Shown: in pieces, positions 26,376-34,941 of the stretch
Layout of the letters: every line of letters begins with the position of its first letter
Position numbering within the stretch: position 1 is the first letter of the stretch
Source of the DNA: Kaistia algarum
GTDB lineage: Bacteria; Pseudomonadota; Alphaproteobacteria; Rhizobiales; Kaistiaceae
Assembly: GCF_026343945.1 (NCBI RefSeq)
Contig: NZ_JAPKNJ010000003.1
Span: 248,001 to 312,000, forward strand
DNA: 64,000 bases
Reading direction: 5' to 3'
The notes under the pieces: generated by a model
Told to the model about the DNA's origin: nothing
Database searches by the model: none
What the model saw: the letters and a program-made list of their open reading frames with translations, nothing else
Translations under genes and position numbers: made by a program

Positions 26376-26659
26376 CGGTGTCCCGAAGCCCCCCGTCATG
26401 ACCGGCTGCCGTGTCACTGTAGTGATTGTCGGAGGCCCGGGGCGCTCATGACTAGGCCGCGGGGACCCCGACCCTTCGACCGAGCTCAAGCCGGCTCGTC
26501 CGATCTCAGGATCGATCAAGCGCTAGGGGAAGCAGCTGGATAGCGGACCGTCAGCTTCCAAACGGCGACATGGCGAAGCGGACACAACGGCTGGTTTGAC
26601 GGGCCAGGTCCGCGGCGCCCGAAAATGCCGACTCGTCTGCGCTCGTGCGAATAATTGGT

Positions 26660-27079
26660 CTACCGCAACAGAAAAAGTACGGCGCTCGCCACCAGAATGC
26701 TGACCAGAAAATAGGGCGCATTCACCATCGTGTAATAGAACGGCCTGGGGAAATTGGGATTGATCGCGATAGTCAGGCACATCGCCAGAAGATAGCCGAC
26801 GCCGATCACCAGCCCGAGCGACAGGGCATCGGCGAGGGAGACAACGCCAATCATGCGCATGATCGCGGCGGTCGTGACGATCATAACGATATTGCATACG
26901 AAGGGGCCAAGGATGGTCAGCATGTCCAGCTTGGCGGCCGGTATGGTCTCACGTCCCAGCGCTATTGCGTAATATCTCGGTACTATGGCGCCGTAATATA
27001 CGCCCCCGAACACGAAGCCGAATGCCGAGGTCACAAGAACGCCCCAGAGATTGATCTGAGTAAATGCACTGAAAACCAT
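26660..27079 (-). CDS. DUF1761 family membrane protein
   Basis: Small integral membrane protein of 139 residues with four hydrophobic segments, starting near residues 10, 52, 84 and 120. GFVFGGVYYGAI and NAPYFLVSILVAS fit DUF1761, a family of unknown function often encoded with WYL-type regulators and VOC proteins. A VOC stump and a divergent WYL regulator are indeed next to it. Confidence 0.8.
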   Translation of the reverse strand: MVFSAFTQINLWGVLVTSAFGFVFGGVYYGAIVPRYYAIALGRETIPAAKLDMLTILGPFVCNIVMIVTTAAIMRMIGVVSLADALSLGLVIGVGYLLAMCLTIAINPNFPRPFYYTMVNAPYFLVSILVASAVLFLLR

Positions 27080-27115
27080 AGTTGACTCTCTTGCTAAGAT
27101 CTCGTCGTGGGCCGT

Positions 27116-27262
27116 TCAATGGGCGTTGGCACTTCGCATATCGAGAATCCATACCTGCGCATGGGCCAGCAGCAGCTCCCCACCGAAGACGGATCGCTGG
27201 AAAGACAGCGCCGGGCGTGCTCTGCCGCGGAAATCGATGCGTGCGACGGTCGGGATGCTCAT
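27116..27262 (-). pseudogene. Truncated VOC-family (PhnB/glyoxalase-like) protein
   Basis: Starts normally as MSIPTVARIDFRGRARPALS, then FQRSVFGGELLLAHAQ, which is the conserved opening of PhnB-like VOC proteins (around 140 residues). The frame then leaves the family sequence and stops after 48 residues. An internal or 3' deletion has left only the first beta-alpha unit. It lies between the WYL regulator and DUF1761, where an intact VOC gene would be expected. Confidence 0.7.
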
Positions 27263-27343
27263 CGTGTTCGCCTGCTGGCCTAGCCTTGTGGATGGATGAA
27301 ACGGTATAGACGCATCCAACTGACACTTCACGGCAGTTGGACA

Positions 27344-28027
27344 ATGAGCGGACCCGATCGATTGCTGCGCCTGCTTCAGCTTATGCGCGTCATGGCGCCT
27401 CCGATCACGGCGCAACGTCTGGCGGTCGAACGCGGCGTGTCCGTACGGTCGATCTACCGGGATATCGAACTGTTGCGGTTGTCAGGCGCTCAAATTGAAG
27501 GAGAACGCGGCTATGGCTATCGATTGATCGAAGACTATGCTCTGCCGCCGCAAACATTCGATCGTCTGGAGATCGAGGCGATTACCGTGGGACTAGGCGA
27601 AGTGCGCCAGATGGGCGATCCAGACCTGGCGCGTGCCGCCGATTCTGTCCTCGCGAAGGTTGCTGCAACGCTGCCGGACGATCGTGAGCAGCAATTGCTG
27701 CATTCCATATCCCATGTCTATCGGCCAAGCGGTCGCTACGGCGCGCATCCGCATCTGCAGGCGATACGGCAGGCGTGTTGGGAGGAGCGGGAGATCGAAA
27801 TCGGCTATCGTGACCAAGCGGGCAGCCCCAGCAAGCGCATCATTCGCCCCCTTGCCATCATGTACAGCGATCACGTCCTGACGGTTCTGGCCTGGTGTTG
27901 TCTGCGCGATGACTTCCGGATGTTCCGGGTCGACCGGGTCGCGAGCCTTTCAAGCAAGGGAGCCAGTTTTCGTCCCCGGCGGGCGAGTTTGCTGCGCGAA
28001 TATCTAGCCGATCTCAGTGCAAATTAA
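27344..28027 (+). CDS. YafY-type WYL-domain transcriptional regulator
   Basis: Regulator of 227 residues. An N-terminal HTH_11 winged helix (ITAQRLAVERGVSVRSIYRD) is followed by the wing GYGYRL and a WYL domain from about residue 130, where the usual WYL triad is modified (the segment reads IIRPLAIMYSDHVLTVLAWC). ATG at 27344 gives MSGPDRLLRLL, the standard start. It is divergent from the VOC stump and DUF1761. Confidence 0.9.
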   Translation: MSGPDRLLRLLQLMRVMAPPITAQRLAVERGVSVRSIYRDIELLRLSGAQIEGERGYGYRLIEDYALPPQTFDRLEIEAITVGLGEVRQMGDPDLARAADSVLAKVAATLPDDREQQLLHSISHVYRPSGRYGAHPHLQAIRQACWEEREIEIGYRDQAGSPSKRIIRPLAIMYSDHVLTVLAWCCLRDDFRMFRVDRVASLSSKGASFRPRRASLLREYLADLSAN

Positions 28028-28067
28028 GACGGCGAAACAGTGGCTGTCGGGATCGCCCCCCCCCGGC

Positions 28068-28241
28068 CTATACTCTTTGACAGCACAGCGTGATGTCCTG
28101 GGTGAAGGTGATCGTGTCGCCGGGCGCAGCGTTGTTGATCGCCGCGGACAGTTGCGAACCGTCGGCTCCGCTAAAATTCACTGCAAAAGCTGAAGACGCG
28201 AACGACATGACGCCGGCGGTGAGCAAACCGGCGAGGGTCAG
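28068..28241 (-). pseudogene. Autotransporter N-terminal fragment
   Basis: Minus codons read LTLAGLLTAGVMSFASSAFA (a signal-peptide core and cleavage site), then VNFSGADGSQLSAAINNAA and PGDTITFTQDITL before a TAG at 28068. This is the usual start of an autotransporter or right-handed beta-helix passenger. A TAA lies immediately before the first of these codons, and nothing resembling a passenger or beta-barrel follows. Only the leader and about 40 residues remain. Confidence 0.6.
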
Positions 28242-28770
28242 TTAAGAAGGAGAGGCCAGAGCGCGCGCCCGAGCCCGCGCTGCGGCCGACCCACCCGGCA
28301 GCCCTTGCGCCTGAGAGATCATCCCTGACAGCCATCGTGCGCACCCCAGTTCCCTCGCACCCGGGGAGGCGCTGGAGCCGCATTCGAACGCCACGCTGTC
28401 CGCGAATTAAGGCTTGAGACCACGCGTCGCGACCGTTCGATTATGAAGACACCATTCGTGACGATCGCTTGGGATCGGGCCCCATTGATGGACAAAGCAA
28501 TAATAGAATTTGTGCGCCAGATCCTCGTCGTGGAGGAAATGGACGACCGCTGGCGCGTCTGGGTTTATCATGATGCCCCCGTCCGAAGTCGCCGAGGCAA
28601 GCAGCGAGCCGGTCGGTCCGTAACAGGGCGAACACCGAGACGCTGGTGTCGGCCTAAAACGGATCGCCCTAGATTGACGGGCATAGTTGATCTGCTAACG
28701 TTTGCCTCTACCGAGTTCAACGACGGCCACTGGGGCCAGACACCTCCGGGACAACCCGAGGAGTCACGCC
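28242..28770. other. Intergenic stretch without a supported gene
   Basis: About 530 bases between the autotransporter scrap and the dioxygenase. Short frames exist on both strands around 28440-28640, but none shows family features. The region just before 28771 should hold the promoter of the dioxygenase-hydrolase pair; GAGGAG at 28758-28763 is its probable ribosome binding site. Confidence 0.4.
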
Positions 28771-29817
28771 ATGTCGTTCCACGTTCCCACCATAGACATC
28801 AGCGCTTATGTCGAGCATCGCTCCGAAGACGAGCGGGCTGAAGTCGCCGCGGCGCTTGACGTGGCCTGCACCGAGGTCGGGTTCATGCAGGTCGTCGGCC
28901 ATGGCGTCGCACCGGAGATACAGGCGGGCCTCGCTTCGGCGCTGGACGACTTCTTCGGCCTGCCGCTCGACGAGAAGAAGCAGTACCGGGTGCCGGATTC
29001 GAACCGCGGCTACAGCCCGCCCAAGAGCGAATCCCTGTCGCTGAGCCTCGGGGTGGAATCGGCGAGCCGGATGAACGACTTCTTCGAAGCGTTCAACATC
29101 GGGGCGGAAGCCCGGTCCTTCCCCCATCTCGCCCTCGACGAGGGCGACTATGGCATCAATCTGTGGCCCCGCCTGCCGGATTTCGAGGACCGCGTGACCC
29201 GCTATTTCGGCGAGGCCCAGCGGGTCGCGCGCACCCTGACCGCGATCTTCGCCGATGCGCTGGGGGCGGGGTCGCATTATTTCGAAGCCATCACCGACCA
29301 TTCCATCGATGTGCTGCGCATGAACAACTATGCCCTGCCGCCGGGCACCGACATCAGCCTGGACGGCGATCTGACCGGCATGAGCGAACATACCGATTTC
29401 GGCATCGTCACCGTGCTCTGGGCCGACCGGGTGGCGGGGCTGCAGGTGCTCGACCGGGACGGCCTCTGGCACGACGTGATGCCGGCCGAAGGCGCGCTGC
29501 TGGTCAATCTGGGCGATCTGACAGCCCGCATGACCAACGACCGCTGGATGTCGACGCTGCACCGCGTCAAGCCGCCGCTGGTCGATGGCACCATAAGGCG
29601 CCGCCGCTCCGTCGCCTTCTTCCACGACGGCAATGCCGATGCGGTGGTCAGGACGCTCGATCACCTCTTGGACCTCGGCGACGGCCTCGCCTACGAGCCC
29701 ATCACCGTGCGCGACCACGTCGCCGCCAAGCTGGCAGGCTCGCGCCAGGGCCGCAAGAATCTCGCCGCCGTGCGCGAGGCGGGGCGCGTCCTCGCCTCGG
29801 CAGGGCGGCAGGTATGA
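28771..29817 (+). CDS. Isopenicillin N synthase family Fe(II)/2-oxoglutarate-type dioxygenase
   Basis: Non-haem iron dioxygenase of 348 residues. The N-terminal DIOX_N part contains VGFMQVVGHGV. The iron ligands are His and Asp in SEHTDFG and His in STLHRV, and the RRRRS segment supplies the Arg-x-Ser that binds 2-oxoglutarate. Such enzymes hydroxylate or desaturate small molecules. The stop overlaps the start of an alpha/beta hydrolase (ATGA), so both probably act on the same compound. Confidence 0.88.
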   Translation: MSFHVPTIDISAYVEHRSEDERAEVAAALDVACTEVGFMQVVGHGVAPEIQAGLASALDDFFGLPLDEKKQYRVPDSNRGYSPPKSESLSLSLGVESASRMNDFFEAFNIGAEARSFPHLALDEGDYGINLWPRLPDFEDRVTRYFGEAQRVARTLTAIFADALGAGSHYFEAITDHSIDVLRMNNYALPPGTDISLDGDLTGMSEHTDFGIVTVLWADRVAGLQVLDRDGLWHDVMPAEGALLVNLGDLTARMTNDRWMSTLHRVKPPLVDGTIRRRRSVAFFHDGNADAVVRTLDHLLDLGDGLAYEPITVRDHVAAKLAGSRQGRKNLAAVREAGRVLASAGRQV

Positions 29818-30569
29818 GCCGCCCGTCCTTTCTGCTGCTGCATGGCGCCTGGGCCGGCCGATGGGTGTGGGACGCCGTGGCTCCTCTGCTCGGCGCGGCG
29901 GGCCACGCCGTCGTTGCGCCGGACCTGCCCGGCAGGCCTCCATGGGCTGATGGCGACGGCGTTACGGTGAACGACATGGTGGACCATGCGCTTGTCGCGC
30001 TTGGCGGGACGGAAGGGCCCTGGATCGTCGTCGGCCATTCGGGGGGTGGCATCGTCGCCACCATGGTCGCGGAACGGCTGGCAGCCCGGCAGCCCGGCAG
30101 TGCGGCCGGGCTGGTCTACCTCGCCGGCATGATGCTGCCCAGCGGCATGGGTTTCCCCGAGGCGTGCACGCTCGCGGGCGCGCCGTCGCCGCAGGGCATC
30201 GAACCGTTCCTGCAGCCCACGGCCGACGGGCTGGGGACCTTCGTGCCACCGGAGGCGGCCGAGGACATCTTCTTCCAATGCGCCGATCCGGTCTACGCCC
30301 GGGCGGCAGCCGCCCGGCTGAACGCGCAACGGAACACCAGTTGGATGATCGCGCCGCGATGGACCGCCGAAGGCGCCGGGACGGTACCTCGCCTCTATGT
30401 CGAGGCCCTGCAGGACCGCTCCGTGCCCATCGCCGTCCAGCGCACCATGCAGCGCCTCGTGCCGGGGGCGCGGATCGCCACCCTCGACACCGACCATGCG
30501 CCGCAACTGTCCTGCCCGGATTGCGTGGCAGAGATCTTGCTCGATTTTGCGAGGGGCCATTCGGATTGA
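29814..30569 (+). CDS. Alpha/beta hydrolase
   Basis: Hydrolase of 251 residues in the esterase/salicylate esterase-like group. It has the oxyanion-hole start FLLLHGAWAGRWVW, the nucleophile elbow GHSGGG (Ser near residue 73), Asp in LQDRSVP and His in DTDHAPQLS near the C-terminus, so the catalytic triad is complete. It is translationally coupled to the dioxygenase and probably hydrolyses an ester or lactone substrate or product of it. Confidence 0.9.
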   Translation: MSRPSFLLLHGAWAGRWVWDAVAPLLGAAGHAVVAPDLPGRPPWADGDGVTVNDMVDHALVALGGTEGPWIVVGHSGGGIVATMVAERLAARQPGSAAGLVYLAGMMLPSGMGFPEACTLAGAPSPQGIEPFLQPTADGLGTFVPPEAAEDIFFQCADPVYARAAAARLNAQRNTSWMIAPRWTAEGAGTVPRLYVEALQDRSVPIAVQRTMQRLVPGARIATLDTDHAPQLSCPDCVAEILLDFARGHSD

Positions 30570-30943
30570 GCTCGGATGCGAGTGCTCAGCGCAAGCTCGA
30601 TGGAATGCCGACGAAAAGTCTGCGCCGACATTCTCTGCGGACACGGCTGCGTCAACAGACCTTTCAGAACGGTCGATACAGCCTGATGCTGAGCGAGGAA
30701 ACAAGGTCGTTGATGAGACCCTTGATCTAATTCGGGGCACGCATCTCGATACCGGCACCTATCTAGACAAGCCGAAGTTCGGCAACGCGGGCCGTCGCCT
30801 CGAGCCTTTCCCACTCCGCTTCATGGTCCCGATGAAGATGGGATTTTTAAAGAGATTTGCCATTGAATATGCCGGCATCGGCTTTGGTGCAGGCGGGGAT
30901 TCTCGATCGATCCCGGCAGGTATTACGGATTGGGGCTAGGTAT
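30570..30943 (+). other. Stretch with an unassigned open frame
   Basis: A plus-strand frame through about 30700-30939 reads DETLDLIRGTHLDTGTYLDK, then PLRFMVPMKMGFLKRFAIEY and AGIGFGAGGDS before a stop. The wording looks protein-like but I cannot assign a family, and no good start or ribosome binding site is visible. It could be the end of a broken gene. The promoter of the nitrilase gene should also lie here. Confidence 0.3.
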
Positions 30944-32836
30944 ATGAAGGGTTCGGCAAGACTTGCGATGGCGGCTGCCTGTTTATTCGGGCTTTTCGCT
31001 TTCGGTTCGGTAAGGGCGGCCGAGGTAAAGGTGGCGGCGGTGACGTTTCACCCCACCGACATGGCGCACAACATTCCGAAGATGGTGGCGATGGCCAGCG
31101 AGGCGGCGAAGAACGGCGCGCGGCTGATCGTCTTCCCGGAAATGGCCGCGACCGGATATCTCTACATCGATCTCGCCCAGGAAGGCGCCAATATCGACAC
31201 CATTCCCGGCACGGCCACGAAGGCTCTGGGAGCCGTCGCGAAGACCTACGGCGTCTATATCTCTTTCGGGCTCATTGAGCGCGACGCTGCATCCGGCCTG
31301 GTCTACAACGCCGCTGCCCTGGTGGGGCCGAAAGGCCTGGTGGGCAAGTATCGCAAGAACCAGCTGCAGCCTGGCTTCGACAATCTCTTCCGCTCGCCCG
31401 GCAATCTCGGCTTCCCGGTGTTCGATACCGAGATCGGCAAGATCGCGATGATGATCTGCTACGACGATTCGCAATTGCAGTCGCTGCTGCTGCCGGCGCT
31501 GCGCGGCGCCGACATCGTCGCCTATTCCGTCGCCGCGCTCTACATCCCGAAGGCGGAGAGGGGCAGCAGTTCGGACCATTCGACGATCGCCTCGATGGCG
31601 ACGCTGCCCGGGTGGATGGGGATCAATGTGGTCGGCGCCAATGGCTCCGGCATCGACGATGTGGCTGAGTTCGATTCCCAGTTCATCGGACCCGGCGGCT
31701 CGACCGTCTGGAACACGCAGGGGCAGGTGATTGCCTCGGCGCCGGTCACCAGCTGGAACAACCCGGCCGTCGAGGGGATAACCTATGCCGACATCGACAC
31801 GGCAGCCCCCAATCCGCAGCGCGCGTTCTGGCTCAAGCATCGCCGCCCCGAACTCTATGCCGACTACAACCTTTTCAAGGGCGACTTCGATAGCGCGGCC
31901 AACACCGTGCCGGCCCAGGTCTCGGCGCTGCTCGTCCAATACAAGCCAGAGCAGGGGGCGGTGGAGAAGAATGCGGCCGCGATCGAGACGCTGATCGCGC
32001 AGCAGCAGCAGGGCTACGGTCTCGTGGTGCTTCCGTTCAATTCGTTCATCGGCGACGCCGCGCTGACGGCAGAGACAGCCAAGACGCTGGCCGAACCCAT
32101 CGGCGGCAAGAGCTATACAATGGCGCAGGGCCTCGCGAAGAAGTTCCGCACCTATCTGATGTTCAGCATGCCGGAGGTGGCGGGGGACAAATATTACGAG
32201 ACCGCCGTGCTGTTCGACTATGACGGCAAGCAGGTCGGCCTCTACAGGAAGGCCCATCTGAACGACGCCGAGCAGGGCTGGGCGACGGCGGGCAATGAAC
32301 TTCCGGTCTTCGATACCGATCTCGGCAGGATCGCCGTCGTGCTGAACGACGAGGCGCGGATTCCGGAGCTGGCCGACATGTACGGCCTGAAGCGCGCCAA
32401 CATGATCCTCGTTCCGGTCGCCTATGGCGAAGCGGACTATGGTGGTCCCGTGGCCATTCCGCAGGGGCTGGTGCCCGACGAATCCAACCGCGGCATGTTC
32501 GTCTGGTATTCGATGGCCAAGATGTCCCAGGCCTTCACCCTGGTCGCCAACTATGTGACGGACAAATCGGGAGATACGGGCCGCAGCGCCCTCTATTCGC
32601 TGGTGCCGGAAGAGGGCTTCTTCGCGCCGCGCATGGCGCCCGCCAACAAGGACGTCGCCTATCAGGTGAACTTCGCAACCAACCAGAACGTGCCGCTCTG
32701 GACGAGCCAGTCCAAGAAGGTCATCGAGCGGCGCTGGGATCAGGCATTGCCGCTCACGCTTTCTGCCGGCAGCGCGTGCTTCAAGGCGTGGCAGGCGAAT
32801 TCCAGCAGCGCCACGCTCTGTCAGGGCCAGGACTAA
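30944..32836 (+). CDS. Secreted protein with two nitrilase-fold domains, second catalytically degenerate
   Basis: Protein of 630 residues with a Sec signal (residues 1-25, ending VRAA). Domain 1 (about 26-300) has the full carbon-nitrogen hydrolase triad: Glu66 in FPEMAATGY, Lys138 in YRKNQL and Cys172 in MMICYDD. Domain 2 (about 325-600) repeats the layout (VVLPFNSF, YRKAHL, VVLNDEAR), but the Glu position is Asn366 and the Cys position is Asn468; only Lys436 is kept. So one domain could hydrolyse an amide or nitrile in the periplasm, while the other may bind ligand or stabilise the dimer-like interface. ATG 30944 begins the signal peptide; longer starts would bury it. Confidence 0.85.
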   Translation: MKGSARLAMAAACLFGLFAFGSVRAAEVKVAAVTFHPTDMAHNIPKMVAMASEAAKNGARLIVFPEMAATGYLYIDLAQEGANIDTIPGTATKALGAVAKTYGVYISFGLIERDAASGLVYNAAALVGPKGLVGKYRKNQLQPGFDNLFRSPGNLGFPVFDTEIGKIAMMICYDDSQLQSLLLPALRGADIVAYSVAALYIPKAERGSSSDHSTIASMATLPGWMGINVVGANGSGIDDVAEFDSQFIGPGGSTVWNTQGQVIASAPVTSWNNPAVEGITYADIDTAAPNPQRAFWLKHRRPELYADYNLFKGDFDSAANTVPAQVSALLVQYKPEQGAVEKNAAAIETLIAQQQQGYGLVVLPFNSFIGDAALTAETAKTLAEPIGGKSYTMAQGLAKKFRTYLMFSMPEVAGDKYYETAVLFDYDGKQVGLYRKAHLNDAEQGWATAGNELPVFDTDLGRIAVVLNDEARIPELADMYGLKRANMILVPVAYGEADYGGPVAIPQGLVPDESNRGMFVWYSMAKMSQAFTLVANYVTDKSGDTGRSALYSLVPEEGFFAPRMAPANKDVAYQVNFATNQNVPLWTSQSKKVIERRWDQALPLTLSAGSACFKAWQANSSSATLCQGQD

Positions 32837-32843
32837 GCTGCAC

Positions 32844-32877
32844 CACCGGCGGGCAGAACATGACCTGCCCGCCGGTG
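32844..32877 (+). terminator. 13-bp perfect hairpin after the nitrilase gene (repeat copy A)
   Basis: CACCGGCGGGCAG (32844-32856) pairs perfectly with CTGCCCGCCGGTG (32865-32877) around an eight-base loop. It starts seven bases after the stop codon and lacks a T-tract. A homologous hairpin with two compensated base-pair changes lies at 36423-36456. Confidence 0.6.
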
Positions 32878-32895
32878 CGCCAGGAAGAGCACTGC

Positions 32896-33072
32896 CGGCA
32901 TGAGGGGAAGATCACGTGCCGGTGGTGCAGCCGTTCTGCCGTCGCCGCGCCCCATCGTGGGGCTCACCGCCAATCGCCGCGCGTTCCTTGGCCTATTGCG
33001 GCCGTGATCGCGTGGCGATGGCGGGATCGGGCGTGTGCGCGCAGGCGGCCGCCGGCGCCGCCGAACGGAACC
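32896..33072 (+). pseudogene. Relic 5' leader of a Tat-exported amidohydrolase (copy A)
   Basis: This segment is clearly related, base by base, to the start of the amidohydrolase at 40951. Shared blocks include gtgccggtggtg, ccgttctgccgt, ggggct and the Arg-Arg region encoding NRRAFL, and with copy B gggcgtgtgcgcgcaggcgg. Several one-base indels break the frame, and no amidohydrolase body follows; after 33072 the DNA runs into the end of a Crp-type gene. It is a dead duplicate of the leader with its upstream hairpin. Confidence 0.65.
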
Positions 33073-33103
33073 GGAGGTCGCGCGAGGCCCGGGCTGCGCA
33101 GCG

Positions 33104-33787
33104 CTACGTCTCATTCGACTGCGCGTAGCGGAAGAGCGCCGCGCCATCGAGAACTTCGATCGAACGATAATTATGGCTGATCCAGCCTTCCTTCTCGAAG
33201 CGGGCGAGGGCAGCGTTGACCTGCTTTCGCGACGCGTTGGCCATCTCGCCGAGGGCTGACTGGCTGATCGGGATGGTTTTCGCCTGCAGTTCGCTGGCGC
33301 GCTGGAGCACCGAGGCGATGCGCCGGTCGGCGCGCGAGATCAGCAAGTCGTTGATCACGCGCGACAGGATATCGAAATGGCCGATCGTGATCCGCGCGAA
33401 GCAACGGATCGCCTCGGGATCGCGCGCGGCCATCTGCTGCATGGCTTCGATGGGAAGGTAGAACAGGGTACAGGCGGTCGTCGCCCGCATCTCCACCCGC
33501 CTGGGCTCCCCTGTGAGGAACGGCCCCTCGCCAGCCCATGCCCCCGCAATGCCGAACTGGACGAACCTCGGCGGGCCGTGCGTCACGGCGAAGCTGATGG
33601 CAAGAACTCCCTTCATCAGTCCGTAGATCCCGCCGGAGACATCGCCGATCCGGTAGACGATATCGCCGGGCGCGAAATCCTCTACATGGCCGCGCTCGAT
33701 GACTTCCGTGCGGAAGCTGGGGGGCTGACGCGACAACCATCCCGTGCCGAAGAATATGGCTGCTGCCTCGACCTTTCTGATTGTCAT
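33104..33787 (-). CDS. Crp/Fnr family transcriptional regulator
   Basis: Regulator of 227 residues. Residues about 40-130 form the cyclic-nucleotide-binding beta-roll (DFAPGDIVYRIGDVSGGIYG), and the C-terminus carries a Crp-type winged helix (QSALGEMANASRKQVNAAL). There is no Fnr cysteine cluster. ATG 33787 has a GGAAGAGAG site before it. It is divergent from the DUF1254 pair, with 137 bases between, and is probably their regulator. Confidence 0.92.
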   Translation of the reverse strand: MTIRKVEAAAIFFGTGWLSRQPPSFRTEVIERGHVEDFAPGDIVYRIGDVSGGIYGLMKGVLAISFAVTHGPPRFVQFGIAGAWAGEGPFLTGEPRRVEMRATTACTLFYLPIEAMQQMAARDPEAIRCFARITIGHFDILSRVINDLLISRADRRIASVLQRASELQAKTIPISQSALGEMANASRKQVNAALARFEKEGWISHNYRSIEVLDGAALFRYAQSNET

Positions 33788-33924
33788 GCTCTCTTCCAGA
33801 GATTGTCCGATTCGGAACAGACGTGTCCTTAAAGGCTTGATAGCGGAAAGAGGTGCCGTGCCGATATGGGCGGGGCCGGCCACAGTAAAGGGCGCCGCGA
33901 TGGCGGTATGAGGAGGAGGACAGG

Positions 33925-34941
33925 ATGAAGTTCAGTCTCTCTATCGCGGCTGTCACGGCTCTATTGTCGGTGCCGGGATTGGCGGTCGCCGCGCCTGTCG
34001 CGGTCAACAGCGACAACTTCACCCGCGCAGAAAGCGATCTCTATTTCACCAACACGATCGATCGTTATGGCTTCGGCAAGCTGGGGCATGAGAGGAACGT
34101 GGCGCCGGTCGACGCCCAGCCGATCATCCGGCTCAATCGCGACACCCTCTATTCGGGCGGTGTGTTCGACCTCGACGCTGGTCCGGTTACCCTGACCTTG
34201 CCCGATCCGGGCGATCGCTTTCTCTCGCTGCAGATCATCGACGAGGACCATTTCACGCACGGCGTCTATTATGGCGGCGGGAAGCATGTGCTGACCCGCG
34301 ATGATATCGGCACGCGTTATGTGTTTGTCGGCATCCGGACGCTTGCCAACCCGAACGACCCGGCCGACCTCGACAAGGTCCACGCGCTGCAGGACGCGAT
34401 GAAGGCGGAGCAATCGGCAGCCGGCAGCTTCGCGGCGCCGGACTGGGATGCGGCGAGCCGCGACAAAACCCGTTCGCTCCTCCTCGGACTTGCCGCGTTA
34501 TTGCCGGATACCAAGGGGATGTTCGGCGCGCGCGACAAGGTCGATCCGATCCGCCATCTGATCGGGACCGCCATGGGCTGGGGCGGCAATCCGGAGACCG
34601 AGGCGCTCTATCTGAACCGCACCGCTCCGAGGAATGACGGCAAGACGGTCTATCGCGTCACGGTCGGCGATGTGCCGGTCGACGGCTTCTGGTCAATCAC
34701 GGTCTACAACGCCAAAGGCTTTCTCGAGCCCAACCCGCTCAACGCCTATTCGCTCAACAATTTGACGGCCAAGAAAGCCGACAATGGCGACATAAAAGTC
34801 CAGTTCGGCGGCTGTGACGGCAAGATCGACAACTGCCTGCCGGTGCCCGATGGCTGGAACTGGATGGTTCGCCTCTATCGGCCCCATGCAGATATTCTGG
34901 ACGGAAGCTGGGTATTCCCGGATGTGGAGGAAGCAAAATGA
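33925..34941 (+). CDS. Secreted DUF1254/DUF1214 domain protein
   Basis: Protein of 338 residues with a Sec signal (first 22 residues, ending AVAA). The first part (residues 30-130, with PIIRLNRDTLYSGGVFDL) is DUF1254 and the C-terminal third (VDGFWSITVYNAKGFLEPNP, then NWMVRLYRP) is DUF1214. The function of these domains is not established. It overlaps the next gene (ATGA) and is divergent from a Crp-type regulator. Confidence 0.85.
   Translation: MKFSLSIAAVTALLSVPGLAVAAPVAVNSDNFTRAESDLYFTNTIDRYGFGKLGHERNVAPVDAQPIIRLNRDTLYSGGVFDLDAGPVTLTLPDPGDRFLSLQIIDEDHFTHGVYYGGGKHVLTRDDIGTRYVFVGIRTLANPNDPADLDKVHALQDAMKAEQSAAGSFAAPDWDAASRDKTRSLLLGLAALLPDTKGMFGARDKVDPIRHLIGTAMGWGGNPETEALYLNRTAPRNDGKTVYRVTVGDVPVDGFWSITVYNAKGFLEPNPLNAYSLNNLTAKKADNGDIKVQFGGCDGKIDNCLPVPDGWNWMVRLYRPHADILDGSWVFPDVEEAK

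Noticed and set aside
26376..26659. Small gene between the SDR terminator and DUF1761
   Set aside because: Only short frames without ribosome binding sites or family features were found.
28280..28390. Glycine riboswitch on the minus strand
   Set aside because: Only a ctctcagg segment resembles the aptamer core; the paired GGAGAG part and a second aptamer are not convincing, and the downstream gene is a dead autotransporter scrap rather than a glycine gene.
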